Made by a program: the position numbers and the translations under genes
Assembly: GCF_002102255.1 (NCBI RefSeq)
Contig: NZ_LQPH01000183.1
Coordinates: 1 to 64,000 of the forward strand
Length of the DNA: 64,000 nucleotides
Direction of reading: 5' to 3'
DNA from: Mycobacterium nebraskense
GTDB lineage: Bacteria; Actinomycetota; Actinomycetes; Mycobacteriales; Mycobacteriaceae
Shown: positions 1 to 7,821 of the stretch, piece after piece
Layout: the number at the start of each line of letters is the position of its first letter
Position numbering within the stretch: position 1 is the first letter of the stretch
Notes under the pieces: model-generated
The model's database searches: none
What the model was told of the DNA's origin: nothing
The model's input: only the letters and a program-made list of their open reading frames with translations

Positions 1-1
1 G

Positions 2-460
2 CTCCTTCCATCAGACTTGCCGGTCTTCGAGGGAACCTACGTCCGGATTCTTTTACACCGCGGCAGGGACACGACCCTGAAGGATTTCGACGATCGCCGG
101 TTTGTGCCGCCGAGCGGGCTGGGCCTGTCCACCCGGGGATACACGCGACTCGGTGCGCCACTGCGCCACTTGACGAGCCGGCTCCTGGCGCAGCCCTCCG
201 AGCGGCGGCTGCTGATCGTCATCGGCGACGGTCTCATCTCCGACGAGGGTTACGAGGGCCGTTATGCCTGGGCGGACGTCGCGCACGCTGTCGAGGAGGC
301 GAACGACGCCGGTGTGTCGATGTACTACGTCGGCGTCGGACCGACCCGTGTCGATCCCCTTCCCGAGGTGTTCGGGCCCCGACGGTCGCAACGGATCCGA
401 CGCGTAGAGGAGCTCCCGAGGGTGTTAGCTCACGTCCACCGTGAACTGGTCGCCGCATGA
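2..460 (+). CDS. C-terminal part of a NorD/CbbO-type VWA-domain protein (truncated by window start)
   Basis: Only the last ~152 codons are present; the frame is open from base 2 and the true start lies outside the window. The visible part is the C-terminal half of a von Willebrand A domain: a hydrophobic strand ending in GDG, then EGRYAWADVAHAVEEA, then an LPEVFG segment and an LPRVLAHVHREL tail. That arrangement is typical of NorD/CbbO/CoxE-like proteins. These work with an AAA ATPase of the NorQ/CbbQ class to insert a cofactor or remodel a metalloenzyme in the cytoplasm (family knowledge). The stop codon overlaps the start of the next gene (ATGA), so the two are probably translationally coupled. 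The metalloenzyme served is unknown (inference from neighbours). Confidence 0.8.
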   Translation, partial: LLPSDLPVFEGTYVRILLHRGRDTTLKDFDDRRFVPPSGLGLSTRGYTRLGAPLRHLTSRLLAQPSERRLLIVIGDGLISDEGYEGRYAWADVAHAVEEANDAGVSMYYVGVGPTRVDPLPEVFGPRRSQRIRRVEELPRVLAHVHRELVAA

Positions 461-1266
461 ACGCCGCCACCGACATATATTTCGCGAACGGCAACGAAGT
501 TCAGCTGTTCGAGCAGGCCTTCCGCCAGCACATGCCCGTGATGCTCACCGGCCCGACCGGTTGCGGCAAGACCCGTTTCGTCGAGCACATGGCCCTGCTG
601 TTGCAACGACCGGTCGTCACCATCAGTTGCCACGACGACCTCACCAGTTCCGACCTCGTCGGCCGCTTCATGGTGACCGGCGGCGACGTGGTCTGGACCG
701 ACGGCCCGCTGACCCGGGCCGTCAAAGCCGGCGCGATCTGCTACCTCGACGAAGTCGTCGAAGCCCGCCACGACTCATTGGCCATCCTGCATTCGCTCAC
801 CGATCACCGCCGGTCGCTGTACCTCGACCGAGCCGGCGAAGTCGTGACCGCGCCGAACACTTTCATGCTGGTGTGTTCCTACAACCCGGCATATCGCAGC
901 TCGCTCAAGGAGCTCAAACCGTCGTTCCGCCAACGGTTCGTCACACTCACGATGAGGTATCTGCCGCCCGAGCGGGAGGCCGAAGTGATTGTCACCGAAG
1001 CCGGGATTCCCATCGCAACGGCACGGCGGTTGGTCGAATGCGCGGTTGCCATCCGCACTGCGGACGAAGCCTTTCACTTCGAGCCGCCGTCGACCAGGGT
1101 GCTGGTCACGGCCGCGCACTTGATCGCCGCCGGCGCAACCGAACTGGAAGCGGCCGACGCGTGCATACTGGCGCCACTGAGTACCGACGGCGCGGTCACC
1201 GACGGTCTACGCGAAGTTGCGGCAGCCAGCCTGGCCGCCATCGACGCCCCGAGCGCAACCCCCTAA
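457..1266 (+). CDS. MoxR/NorQ/CbbQ-type AAA+ ATPase
   Basis: 269 aa. The Walker A motif GPTGCGKT is near residue 30, Walker B (ICYLDE) near residue 95, and a sensor-1-like VCSYNP near residue 140. A CbbQ/NirQ/NorQ-type C-terminal helical region follows. Length and motif spacing match NorQ/CbbQ proteins, which pair with VWA proteins to activate or load metal into an enzyme (NO reductase, Rubisco, CO dehydrogenase in known cases). It overlaps the upstream VWA gene by 4 nt and is followed after 14 nt by a 42-codon membrane-protein gene with a strong AAGGAG site. No NO reductase, Rubisco or CODH subunits are visible nearby, so the partner here may be the adjacent membrane proteins. The family call is secure; the client is inference. 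Confidence 0.88.
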   Translation: MNAATDIYFANGNEVQLFEQAFRQHMPVMLTGPTGCGKTRFVEHMALLLQRPVVTISCHDDLTSSDLVGRFMVTGGDVVWTDGPLTRAVKAGAICYLDEVVEARHDSLAILHSLTDHRRSLYLDRAGEVVTAPNTFMLVCSYNPAYRSSLKELKPSFRQRFVTLTMRYLPPEREAEVIVTEAGIPIATARRLVECAVAIRTADEAFHFEPPSTRVLVTAAHLIAAGATELEAADACILAPLSTDGAVTDGLREVAAASLAAIDAPSATP

Positions 1267-1280
1267 GAAAGGAGTCCGGC

Positions 1281-1409
1281 ATGGACCAACAGGAACAGAA
1301 GCGCAAACGGGCGCTCATCGTCTTCCAAATCTTCATCTACGGCTACCTGCTGGTGATGTTCGGCATCCAGCTGTACATGTCGTTCGCCCGAGGGTGGTGG
1401 GATTTGTGA
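1281..1409 (+). CDS. 42-aa single-pass membrane protein
   Basis: The gene begins at ATG 1281, preceded by an AAGAAAGGAG Shine-Dalgarno stretch at good spacing. The product has a lysine/arginine-rich N-terminus followed by one ~20-residue hydrophobic helix (IVFQIFIYGYLLVMFGIQLY) and a short aromatic tail ending in GWWDL. It therefore looks like a single-pass protein with a cytoplasmic N-terminus. Its stop overlaps the GTG start of the next membrane protein (GTGA), suggesting a subunit made in fixed ratio. I do not recognise a family. The strong ribosome site and coupling argue it is real despite its size. Confidence 0.7.
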   Translation: MDQQEQKRKRALIVFQIFIYGYLLVMFGIQLYMSFARGWWDL

Positions 1410-2131
1410 ATCTGCCTCTGCTCAAACGGCATTCGGAAGCGGGACCGGCCGGCACCGACGGGTCGGTCAGCCTCGAGGATCACCACGACGAGTCCCGCCA
1501 AGCGCAGCGCCGCGCCGACAAGTGGATGATCATCGGCGCCGCCCTGATGGGCATGTGGGCTCCGGGGCTCATCGGATTCCCAATCTTCATGCGTGGGGTG
1601 TGGCTGCAGCGCCAAGCACTGCGAGCCGGCTTGTCGGTCCGGCCCATGATCGTGACCCTGATCGGTTATCTGGTGCTGATCGACGGAATGCTCAACAGTC
1701 TCGGCTGGGCCCTGGACCTGGTCGCCAACCACACCTTGATCAACCGGGTGCTGATGGTTGGGTGGGGCAACATGTTTGATGCCGGCTACTTCTGGCACTA
1801 CAACGAGCTCTGGATCGGCGGTGCGGCGGGACCTGGCGAAAAGGCTTATGTGGCAGGGCTGATCCTCACGGTGTTCTCCATGCGCGTGGCAGCGGCGATC
1901 GGGTTTCTGCAGATGAAACGCTGGGGCCATCAGTGGATGGTCGTCACCTGCTGGATGGGCGTGGTGATCTGGTCCGCGTATGTGTTCAACATGACGATGT
2001 TCGCCGACGTGCGGTACGCCGGTGTGGTGTTCCCGGTCATCGGCTGGTGGCTCTACGACATCTTCTACATCACCCCCTTCCTCGCCATCCCGTACCTGCA
2101 CACCGTCAACCGCGAAATCTTCTCCGACTGA
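1406..2131 (+). CDS. Polytopic membrane protein of unknown function
   Basis: 241 aa from GTG 1406, which overlaps the preceding stop. After a ~35-residue charged, soluble N-terminus there are about five to six hydrophobic segments (roughly residues 38-60, 75-105, 110-135, 150-170, 175-195 and 200-225). They are rich in Trp, Met and Tyr and contain scattered His, Glu and Asp residues within or near membrane segments (for example a YFWHYNELW segment near residue 130). Such residues could bind metal, but that is inference. It follows a VWA/AAA chaperone pair and a 42-aa membrane peptide and precedes a 143-aa single-pass protein, so it may be the core of a membrane enzyme. I do not recognise the family; it does not look like NorB, PmoA/PmoC or AlkB. 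Confidence 0.75.
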   Translation: MNLPLLKRHSEAGPAGTDGSVSLEDHHDESRQAQRRADKWMIIGAALMGMWAPGLIGFPIFMRGVWLQRQALRAGLSVRPMIVTLIGYLVLIDGMLNSLGWALDLVANHTLINRVLMVGWGNMFDAGYFWHYNELWIGGAAGPGEKAYVAGLILTVFSMRVAAAIGFLQMKRWGHQWMVVTCWMGVVIWSAYVFNMTMFADVRYAGVVFPVIGWWLYDIFYITPFLAIPYLHTVNREIFSD

Positions 2132-2152
2132 ACAGGTTTAAGGAGCAACGCC

Positions 2153-2584
2153 ATGACCGCACCGACACCCACCGACGAGCAAGATCCCACCGCTGGTCTC
2201 GAGCCGGGGACTACGCCGTACTACGCGCGAATGCACAAATGGATCAAACGGGCCGTGCTGGTATGCCTGGTCGCCCTGGTCATCGAAGGTGCATTCACCT
2301 TGCCGTTCATGGCGGTCTACTACGGCTACCCGACCCTGAGTCTCACGCAGATCTGCAGCGAGCTGCTCAAGATTCGATACTCCAACGACACCCTGGAGTG
2401 CAAGTACCCGTACCCGCCCTTCGGGCCGCCCGAGGGCGCCGAAGGCAAGGCCACCGCACAGGACGTGTGGGGGATCCAGCCGATACCGAAGTACCACAGG
2501 CTCGGGTTCCGCGAATTGGTCAGGATCCACAACGAACGGCTCGCTCGCCAGGCGGCCCAACAGCACGCGGCGCCGCACCCGTGA
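2153..2584 (+). CDS. Single-pass membrane protein, 143 aa, unknown function
   Basis: The start at ATG 2153 has an AAGGAGC site 10 nt upstream. Residues 1-24 are polar and Thr/Pro-rich. A basic patch (HKWIKR) precedes one membrane helix at about residues 27-50. The remaining ~90 residues are predicted to lie outside the membrane on the far side of the helix. They contain two cysteines (ICSELL and LECKYP contexts, ~20 residues apart) and a proline-rich PYPPFGPPEG stretch. The two cysteines could form a disulfide or bind a cofactor (inference). The stop overlaps the GTG start of the dehydrogenase (GTGA), so membrane proteins and soluble enzymes share one transcript. No family recognised. Confidence 0.72.
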   Translation: MTAPTPTDEQDPTAGLEPGTTPYYARMHKWIKRAVLVCLVALVIEGAFTLPFMAVYYGYPTLSLTQICSELLKIRYSNDTLECKYPYPPFGPPEGAEGKATAQDVWGIQPIPKYHRLGFRELVRIHNERLARQAAQQHAAPHP

Positions 2585-3633
2585 CCTATCGGGTCGTTCA
2601 GTGGACGACGGGTAACGTCGGCAAGAGTTCGGTGCGGGCGATAGCCACAAACCCCACACTGGAGCTCGTCGGATGTTACGCCTGGTCGCCAGAGAAGGTC
2701 GGCCGCGATGCCGGTGAGCTGTGCGGGATCGAAGCGCTTGATGTGAAGGCCACCAACGACATTGACGCGCTGCTCGCGCTCAAGCCGGACTGTGTGGTCT
2801 ACAACCCGATGTTCGCCGATGTCGATGAGCTGGTCCGCATCCTCGAAGCGGGTATCAATGTGGTGGGCACGGCAGGGTTCGTCACCGGCCACTTCCTGGG
2901 CACGGGACGCGATCGCATCGCCGAGGCCTGTAAGCATGGCGGGTCGACCATTTTCGGCAGCGGCATCAACCCCGGTTTCATCCAACTGTTCGCAATCGTG
3001 TCGGCAGGCCTCTCGGACCGGGTGGACAAGGTGTCAATGCTGGAATCCGCTGACACCACCATCTACAACTCCCCCGAGACCGAAATGCCGATGGGCTTCG
3101 GCTATCCCATTCACCAGGCAGATTTGCCGGCCATCACCGAGAAGGGGTCCGGTGTCTTCCGGGACGCCGTGCTGCTGATCGCCGACGCCCTCGGTGTGGA
3201 GCTCGACGAAGTGCGTTGCGAGGTCGAGTATGCCCAGACCACCGAGGATCTTGAGTTACCCGGCGACTGGACGATTGCAAAAGGATGTGTCGCCGGCGTA
3301 GACGTCCGTTGGAAAGGTGTTTTCGGCGGCCGCGAGATCATCGAGATCCGTGGCCGGTGGCGCAAGGGTCAAACGCTGGATCCGGATTGGCCGCTGGACA
3401 TGGGCTACACCATTGAGGTGCAAGGCCAACCGACGATCAAGACGACGCTGAGCTTCCTTCCGCCGCCAGACTTTCAGGGCGAGACGTTGGATGACTACAT
3501 CATGTTGGGTCTCACCATCACCGCCATGCCGGCGATCAACGCGATACCCGCCGTGGTCGCCGCTCCACCCGGCATCGCCACCTACAACGACCTGCCGCTG
3601 CTCCTTCCGCGGGGAGTACTGGCACGGAGCTGA
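2581..3633 (+). CDS. NAD(P)-dependent dehydrogenase of the DapB-like (dihydrodipicolinate reductase N-domain) family
   Basis: 350 aa from GTG 2581 (GTGA overlap with the previous stop). The N-terminus has a Rossmann motif, WTTGNVGKSSVRAI, at residues 7-20. This is followed by a DapB-like segment, a glycine-rich GSGINPGF motif near residue 130 and a C-terminal substrate domain. The family resembles 2,4-diaminopentanoate dehydrogenase-like proteins, which are frequent beside P450 and SDR genes in mycobacteria. It is too divergent to be the lysine-pathway DapB. It probably oxidises or reduces an intermediate also handled by the downstream P450, VOC and SDR proteins; the substrate is unknown. Confidence 0.8.
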   Translation: MTYRVVQWTTGNVGKSSVRAIATNPTLELVGCYAWSPEKVGRDAGELCGIEALDVKATNDIDALLALKPDCVVYNPMFADVDELVRILEAGINVVGTAGFVTGHFLGTGRDRIAEACKHGGSTIFGSGINPGFIQLFAIVSAGLSDRVDKVSMLESADTTIYNSPETEMPMGFGYPIHQADLPAITEKGSGVFRDAVLLIADALGVELDEVRCEVEYAQTTEDLELPGDWTIAKGCVAGVDVRWKGVFGGREIIEIRGRWRKGQTLDPDWPLDMGYTIEVQGQPTIKTTLSFLPPPDFQGETLDDYIMLGLTITAMPAINAIPAVVAAPPGIATYNDLPLLLPRGVLARS

Positions 3634-3648
3634 GAGGACGTGCGTCTG

Positions 3649-4890
3649 ATGACCGCAACAACCGGTGCGCCCAGTGTCTTTGAGGCGGGACTTCCGGTGC
3701 TCGAGTACGACATCACCGAGTCACCGCACGAGGTCTGCGCTCGCATCCGGGCAGCGCAGCTACGCGGCCCAATCGCACTCGGCCCATTCGGACCCGAGAT
3801 CCTCTCTTACGAGCTCGCGCGCACCGTCCTCCGCGACACCCGATTCATCATTCCCCCGGGTCTTCACCTGAGCGCGCAAGGCGTGACCTCGGGCCCGCTT
3901 TGGGACAGAGTCGTCGGAAGCATCATTTGCGCGGAAGGCTCCGAACATCATCGGCTGCGAAGCTTGGTATCGAGGGCGTTCACCCCACGGGCCACCGCGC
4001 GTCTGCACGACACCATCGGCGAAGTCGTCAACGAACTGGTCGATGGCGTCATTGACGCCGGCCGCTGCGACGTTGTGACTGACATTGCCCGCCACTACCC
4101 GATCCCGATCATCTGTGCATTGCTCGGTGCGCCACGTGCAAGCTGGGCACAGTTTTCACGATGGGCCGAAGCCATCTTCAAGATGGCCAACTTCTCGGTC
4201 AATCTCGCCGACGAAACGCCCGCGATCCTGCGCGGTTGGGCCGAGCTCGACGCCTACGTCGATGAAATGGTCGCCGAGCGACGACACCGCCTGACCGACG
4301 ACTTGCTCTCTGACCTCATCCGCGCCGAGGACCCGACTTTTCAAGGCGACCGCCTCAATGCGGACGAACTTCGCATGACGGTGGCCGGATTGTTGCTTGC
4401 CGGAACGGATACCACGCGCAACCAGCTGGCCGCGTCCTTGCAGGCGCTGCTCGATCACCCGGAGCAGTGGGCGATGCTGCGCGAGCGCCCCGAACTCGCC
4501 ATGTCAGCGGTCGAAGAGAGCATGCGCCACTCGCCCGCCGTGTGCAACACGGTCCGCACCGTGAACGAAGACGTCGAGTTGGACGGATACACCTTCCCGA
4601 GTGGCACGTACATCTTTGTGAATTCTTTTGCAGCCAACCGCGATCCGGACATCTACCAGGACCCCGACCGCTTCGACATCACCCGCAAGGAGGCGCCGGC
4701 GGTACTGACATTCGGCGGCGGCGTGCACTATTGCCTCGGCGCGAACCTGGCCAGGCTGGAGCTGGCCGAAGGACTCAAGATCCTGGCGCACCGGCTGCCG
4801 GACGCCCGACGTGCCGGACCGGCACCCTGGAAGCCGATGCTCGGCATGAGCGGGCCGACAAGTCTGCCTGTGGAGTTTGGCGCCCGATGA
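3649..4890 (+). CDS. Cytochrome P450 (paralogue A)
   Basis: I chose ATG 3649 over the in-frame GTG 3640 for two reasons. The GAGAGGA site at 3632-3638 is correctly spaced only for the ATG, and the product then aligns end to end with the paralogue at 6375 (MTxxTxxPSVF start). The protein is 413 aa. The I-helix AGTDTT motif is near residue 250, ExxR (EESMR) near 288, and the heme signature FGGGVHYCLGA carries the axial cysteine at residue 362. It is a soluble, class-I type bacterial P450 that needs an external ferredoxin and reductase; none is encoded nearby. It lies between the DapB-like and VOC genes. The CYP subfamily cannot be named from sequence alone. Confidence 0.93.
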   Translation: MTATTGAPSVFEAGLPVLEYDITESPHEVCARIRAAQLRGPIALGPFGPEILSYELARTVLRDTRFIIPPGLHLSAQGVTSGPLWDRVVGSIICAEGSEHHRLRSLVSRAFTPRATARLHDTIGEVVNELVDGVIDAGRCDVVTDIARHYPIPIICALLGAPRASWAQFSRWAEAIFKMANFSVNLADETPAILRGWAELDAYVDEMVAERRHRLTDDLLSDLIRAEDPTFQGDRLNADELRMTVAGLLLAGTDTTRNQLAASLQALLDHPEQWAMLRERPELAMSAVEESMRHSPAVCNTVRTVNEDVELDGYTFPSGTYIFVNSFAANRDPDIYQDPDRFDITRKEAPAVLTFGGGVHYCLGANLARLELAEGLKILAHRLPDARRAGPAPWKPMLGMSGPTSLPVEFGAR

Positions 4891-4950
4891 CGCAACCTGC
4901 GACCATCCCGCTTCCCGACCCGTCTTCCCGATCGTGCCTGGAGGTTTCGG

Positions 4951-5373
4951 ATGACTGACTCATCGTCGCGGTTGCATCACGTCGTCTTCGCGGTAGCACG
5001 CGAACGACATGAAGCCGTGGGACAGCTTTTTACCGAGCTGGGGTTCAGCTTCGATGAGATCAATTTGGACGAGCTCGGGCTCCGGGTGCTCCTGGATTGG
5101 AATCGAGGCATCGAGCTGATCAGTCCCAACCCGGGGTCCACCGCCGAGGTGGCCACTTCGGTGACCGAATTCCTGGCCGGTCATGGTGATGGCGGCGTAT
5201 TCACGGTGGTGGTGCAGGTTCCCGGAGCGTCGGAGGCAGAGGACATCGCCAAGCGCTACGGCTCGACCACACGCTTCCGGCAAGGCTTCGAGGGCGAGGG
5301 CAACTATCTCGAGGAAATCGACTTGTCCGTGTTCGGGTTGCCCCTGACATTCCTGTCGACCAACCTGCCGTAA
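4951..5373 (+). CDS. VOC (glyoxalase/bleomycin-resistance fold) family protein
   Basis: 140 aa; ATG 4951 has a GGAGG site 8 nt upstream. The N-terminal RLHHVVFAV strand carries the HH pair expected at the first metal-ligand position of vicinal-oxygen-chelate proteins. A GIELISP strand carries a Glu at the second position. A weak internal duplication of the beta-alpha-beta-beta-beta unit is visible. The ELGF segment after the first helix is also typical. VOC enzymes include isomerases, epimerases and ring-cleavage dioxygenases, so the reaction is open. Placement between a P450 and an SDR suggests a step on a shared small-molecule substrate. Confidence 0.75.
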   Translation: MTDSSSRLHHVVFAVARERHEAVGQLFTELGFSFDEINLDELGLRVLLDWNRGIELISPNPGSTAEVATSVTEFLAGHGDGGVFTVVVQVPGASEAEDIAKRYGSTTRFRQGFEGEGNYLEEIDLSVFGLPLTFLSTNLP

Positions 5374-5394
5374 GAAGCCACGAAAAGGATTGCC

Positions 5395-6345
5395 ATGAGC
5401 GAGCTTCGATTCGACGGCCGGGTTGCCATCGTCACCGGGGCCGGCGGCCAGGACCCGAGTTTAGGCCGGTCCCACGCGACTCTGCTCGCCGAGCGCGGAG
5501 CCAAAGTGGTGGTCAATGACCTCGGCGTGGGCCCCGACGGGCGAGGAACCATGCGGGCAAACGCGGAGCAGGTCGTCGAACAGATCCTCGCCGCGGGCGG
5601 CGAGGCGGTCCCCGATCAACACAGCGTTGCAGAGGAAGACGGTGCCCGCCGCGTCGTCACGACGGCGCTGGACACCTGGGGACGCCTGGACATCGTGGTG
5701 AACAATGCCGGGGTCTGCTTCATGGCGCATTTCGACGAGATTTCCAGTGCCGATGTCCGCACGATCATCGACGTGCACCTGATGGGAACGGTGTGGATGT
5801 GCCGGGCGGCATGGCCGCACATGCGCGAGGCGGGGTATGGACGGATTGTGAACACGACGTCGGGCGCGATGTTCGGGATCGAGAACCTTTCCATCTACGG
5901 TGCGGCCAAGAGCGGCATCTTTGGATTGACCCGCGGGCTGGCCGTCGAAGGCGCGGCGTTCGGTATCAAGGTCAACGCGTTGGGACCGGCCGCCAACACC
6001 ACCGCTATCCGGCACTTCAATGAGACTTCGCCGTTTACTTCGTTGATGGAAGCGCATTTCCCCACCAGCCTGGTGTCGCCCGCCGTCGCTTACCTGGCTC
6101 ATGAGTGTTGCGAGCTGTCGGGAGCCAACCTCGAAGCGGGCGCCGGCAACGTCGGCCTGCGCGTTTTCGGCCAGACTGCGGGATACACCGACACGGACCT
6201 CACCGTCGAGAAAGTGCGCGACCACCTCTCGACCATCATCGACAAGCGTACGGCGACGATGATCCCCGACCCCGGCGAGATACCGGCGGCGCCCACCGGC
6301 GCGGCCCAGATCGGCGTCGTTCTGAAGCCCTACCAACCGATTTGA
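5395..6345 (+). CDS. Short-chain dehydrogenase/reductase, hydroxyacyl-CoA dehydrogenase-like
   Basis: 316 aa, with an AAAAGGAT site before ATG 5395. It has the cofactor motif VTGAGGQDPSLGRS at residues 11-24, a VVNDLG strand end favouring NAD(H), NNAG near residue 102, and the YxxxK active-site pair (IYGAAK) near residue 167. The ~316-residue length and the AKVVVNDLG pattern resemble the dehydrogenase part of peroxisomal-type multifunctional enzyme 2 (3-hydroxyacyl-CoA dehydrogenases), more than simple 250-aa reductases. A role in side-chain or ring oxidation of a lipid-like substrate is inferred from the neighbouring P450s. Confidence 0.85.
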   Translation: MSELRFDGRVAIVTGAGGQDPSLGRSHATLLAERGAKVVVNDLGVGPDGRGTMRANAEQVVEQILAAGGEAVPDQHSVAEEDGARRVVTTALDTWGRLDIVVNNAGVCFMAHFDEISSADVRTIIDVHLMGTVWMCRAAWPHMREAGYGRIVNTTSGAMFGIENLSIYGAAKSGIFGLTRGLAVEGAAFGIKVNALGPAANTTAIRHFNETSPFTSLMEAHFPTSLVSPAVAYLAHECCELSGANLEAGAGNVGLRVFGQTAGYTDTDLTVEKVRDHLSTIIDKRTATMIPDPGEIPAAPTGAAQIGVVLKPYQPI

Positions 6346-6374
6346 GCACATCGAGACCGCGACAGGGAGACATC

Positions 6375-7619
6375 ATGACCGTCGGTACGGCGAAGCCCAG
6401 TGTCTTTGACGCCGATCTACCCGTGCTGAACTACGACGTCACGGACACACCTCAGGAGATCTATCCGCAATTTCGGGCTGCCCAGGAGGTAGCACCGATC
6501 GCGCTGGGCCCCGTGGGCCCGGAGGTGCTCTCCTACGAACTTGCTCGAACCGTGCTCGGCGACCCGCGGTTCGGCATTCCGCCGGGCATTCACCTCACCG
6601 CGCACGGAGTGACGTCAGGCGAGCTGTGGGACCGGGTCGCCCGCAGCATCCTCTGCATGGAGGGTGCCGAACATCGGCGGTTGCGCGGCTTGGTGTCGAG
6701 GGCCTTTACCCCACGGGCAACCGCCCGCATGGACGAAACGATCCACGCCGTCATCAATGAACTCGTCGATGCCGTGGTCGCGCGGGGACGTTGTGAGTTC
6801 GTCGAGGAGATCGCCCGGCCGTACCCCATCCCAGTCATCTGTGCACTGTTGGGGGCGCCACGGCAAGACTGGCAGCTGTTCTCGAAATGGGCAGAGGACA
6901 TATTCAAGATAGTCAGCTTCGACTGCAACCTTGCCGAGGAAGAGCCCCAGGTACTGAGGGCTTGGGACGCTTTCGACGAATACATCGACGGGATGATCGC
7001 CGATCGGCGCAAGACCCTGACAGGCGACCTACTCTCCGAACTCATCCGGGCAGAAGATCGCGGCGACCGGCTCGACGCCGGTGAAGTCCGGATGCTGGCG
7101 TTCAGCATCCTGGTGGCCGGAACCGACACCACCCGTACGCAATTGGCGGCCTCGATGCAAGTTTTATGTGAGCATCCGGAACAATGGGCCCTGCTTCGCG
7201 ACAGGCCCGAGCTCGGAATGAAAGCCGTCGAAGAAACCATGCGCCACTCCCCGTCGATGTGCAGCACCCTCCGCAGTGTCACCGACGACGTCACGATTGA
7301 CGACTACACATTTCCGGCGGGCACCTTCATCATCGTGAACACTTATGCCGCCAACCGGGATCCGTCCATTTACGACGAACCCACGCGTTTCGACATCACT
7401 CGCGACGATCCGCCGCCCATCCTTACCTTCGGCGGGGGAACTCACTACTGCCTCGGTGCCAACCTCGCCAGGCGAGAACTCTCCGAAGCACTCAAAATTC
7501 TCGCCCACCGCCTGCCGCATCCACGGTGCACCGAGAACCCGCCCTGGAGGCCGCTTCTCGGCATGAGCGGACCCACGCGGCTTCCGCTCGAGCTCGTTGG
7601 ATCAGACGCCGCGGTATAG
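6375..7619 (+). CDS. Cytochrome P450 (paralogue B)
   Basis: 414 aa from ATG 6375, with an AGGGAG site upstream. The I-helix motif AGTDTT is near residue 247, ExxR (EETMR) near 285, and FGGGTHYCLGA has the heme cysteine at residue 359. It is closely similar along its whole length to the P450 at 3649-4890 (shared VLSYELARTVL, GVTSGxLWDRV, RGLVSRAFTPRATAR and LLGMSGPT blocks), so the two are an in-operon duplication with VOC and SDR genes between them. It is the last plus-strand gene of the operon and converges on the Rv2047c-like gene. The substrate is unknown. Confidence 0.93.
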   Translation: MTVGTAKPSVFDADLPVLNYDVTDTPQEIYPQFRAAQEVAPIALGPVGPEVLSYELARTVLGDPRFGIPPGIHLTAHGVTSGELWDRVARSILCMEGAEHRRLRGLVSRAFTPRATARMDETIHAVINELVDAVVARGRCEFVEEIARPYPIPVICALLGAPRQDWQLFSKWAEDIFKIVSFDCNLAEEEPQVLRAWDAFDEYIDGMIADRRKTLTGDLLSELIRAEDRGDRLDAGEVRMLAFSILVAGTDTTRTQLAASMQVLCEHPEQWALLRDRPELGMKAVEETMRHSPSMCSTLRSVTDDVTIDDYTFPAGTFIIVNTYAANRDPSIYDEPTRFDITRDDPPPILTFGGGTHYCLGANLARRELSEALKILAHRLPHPRCTENPPWRPLLGMSGPTRLPLELVGSDAAV

Positions 7620-7763
7620 ACCGATGACGTAAAACCGCATTCCCCATTTCGGGCTTTCGCCCGGATATCTGCCCGAGATCACCTGGCCATCCCCCACCTC
7701 CACATTGCCCATGCTGCCGCTGAGGATTCTCGCAACGGACGCGGCGTGACCGTCGATATCATG
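7602..7763 (-). pseudogene. Possible gene remnant (C-terminal ~53 codons)
   Basis: Reading the minus strand, an open frame ends at TGA 7602-7604, inside the convergent end of P450 B. The ~53 codons upstream give a protein-like sequence with plausible composition (ending GMRFYVIGLYRGV) and mostly G or C at third positions. No start codon or ribosome site was found; the frame runs on open toward the 3' end of the Rv2047c-like gene. It may be the tail of a decayed gene, or chance. I do not recognise a family. The rest of the 7,620-7,821 gap holds only the hairpin listed separately. Confidence 0.3.
7650..7663. terminator. Hairpin between convergent genes (candidate terminator)
   Basis: A perfect 5-bp GC stem (CGGGC / GCCCG) with a TTTC loop lies 31 nt past the stop of P450 B and before the end of the convergent Rv2047c-like gene. 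There is no U-tract, which is common for mycobacterial hairpins. It could serve either strand. Confidence 0.35.
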
Positions 7764-7821
7764 CGCCCAACGCCCGCGCGCATGCCCGCGACAATCCGGC
7801 GAGCCGAGCGGGTGGATCCTA

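Noticed and set aside
457..1266. Nitric oxide reductase operon (norQ/norD)
   Set aside because: The AAA and VWA proteins are of that class, but no NorB/NorC-like sequence is present; the membrane proteins do not have the His pattern of heme-copper oxidases.
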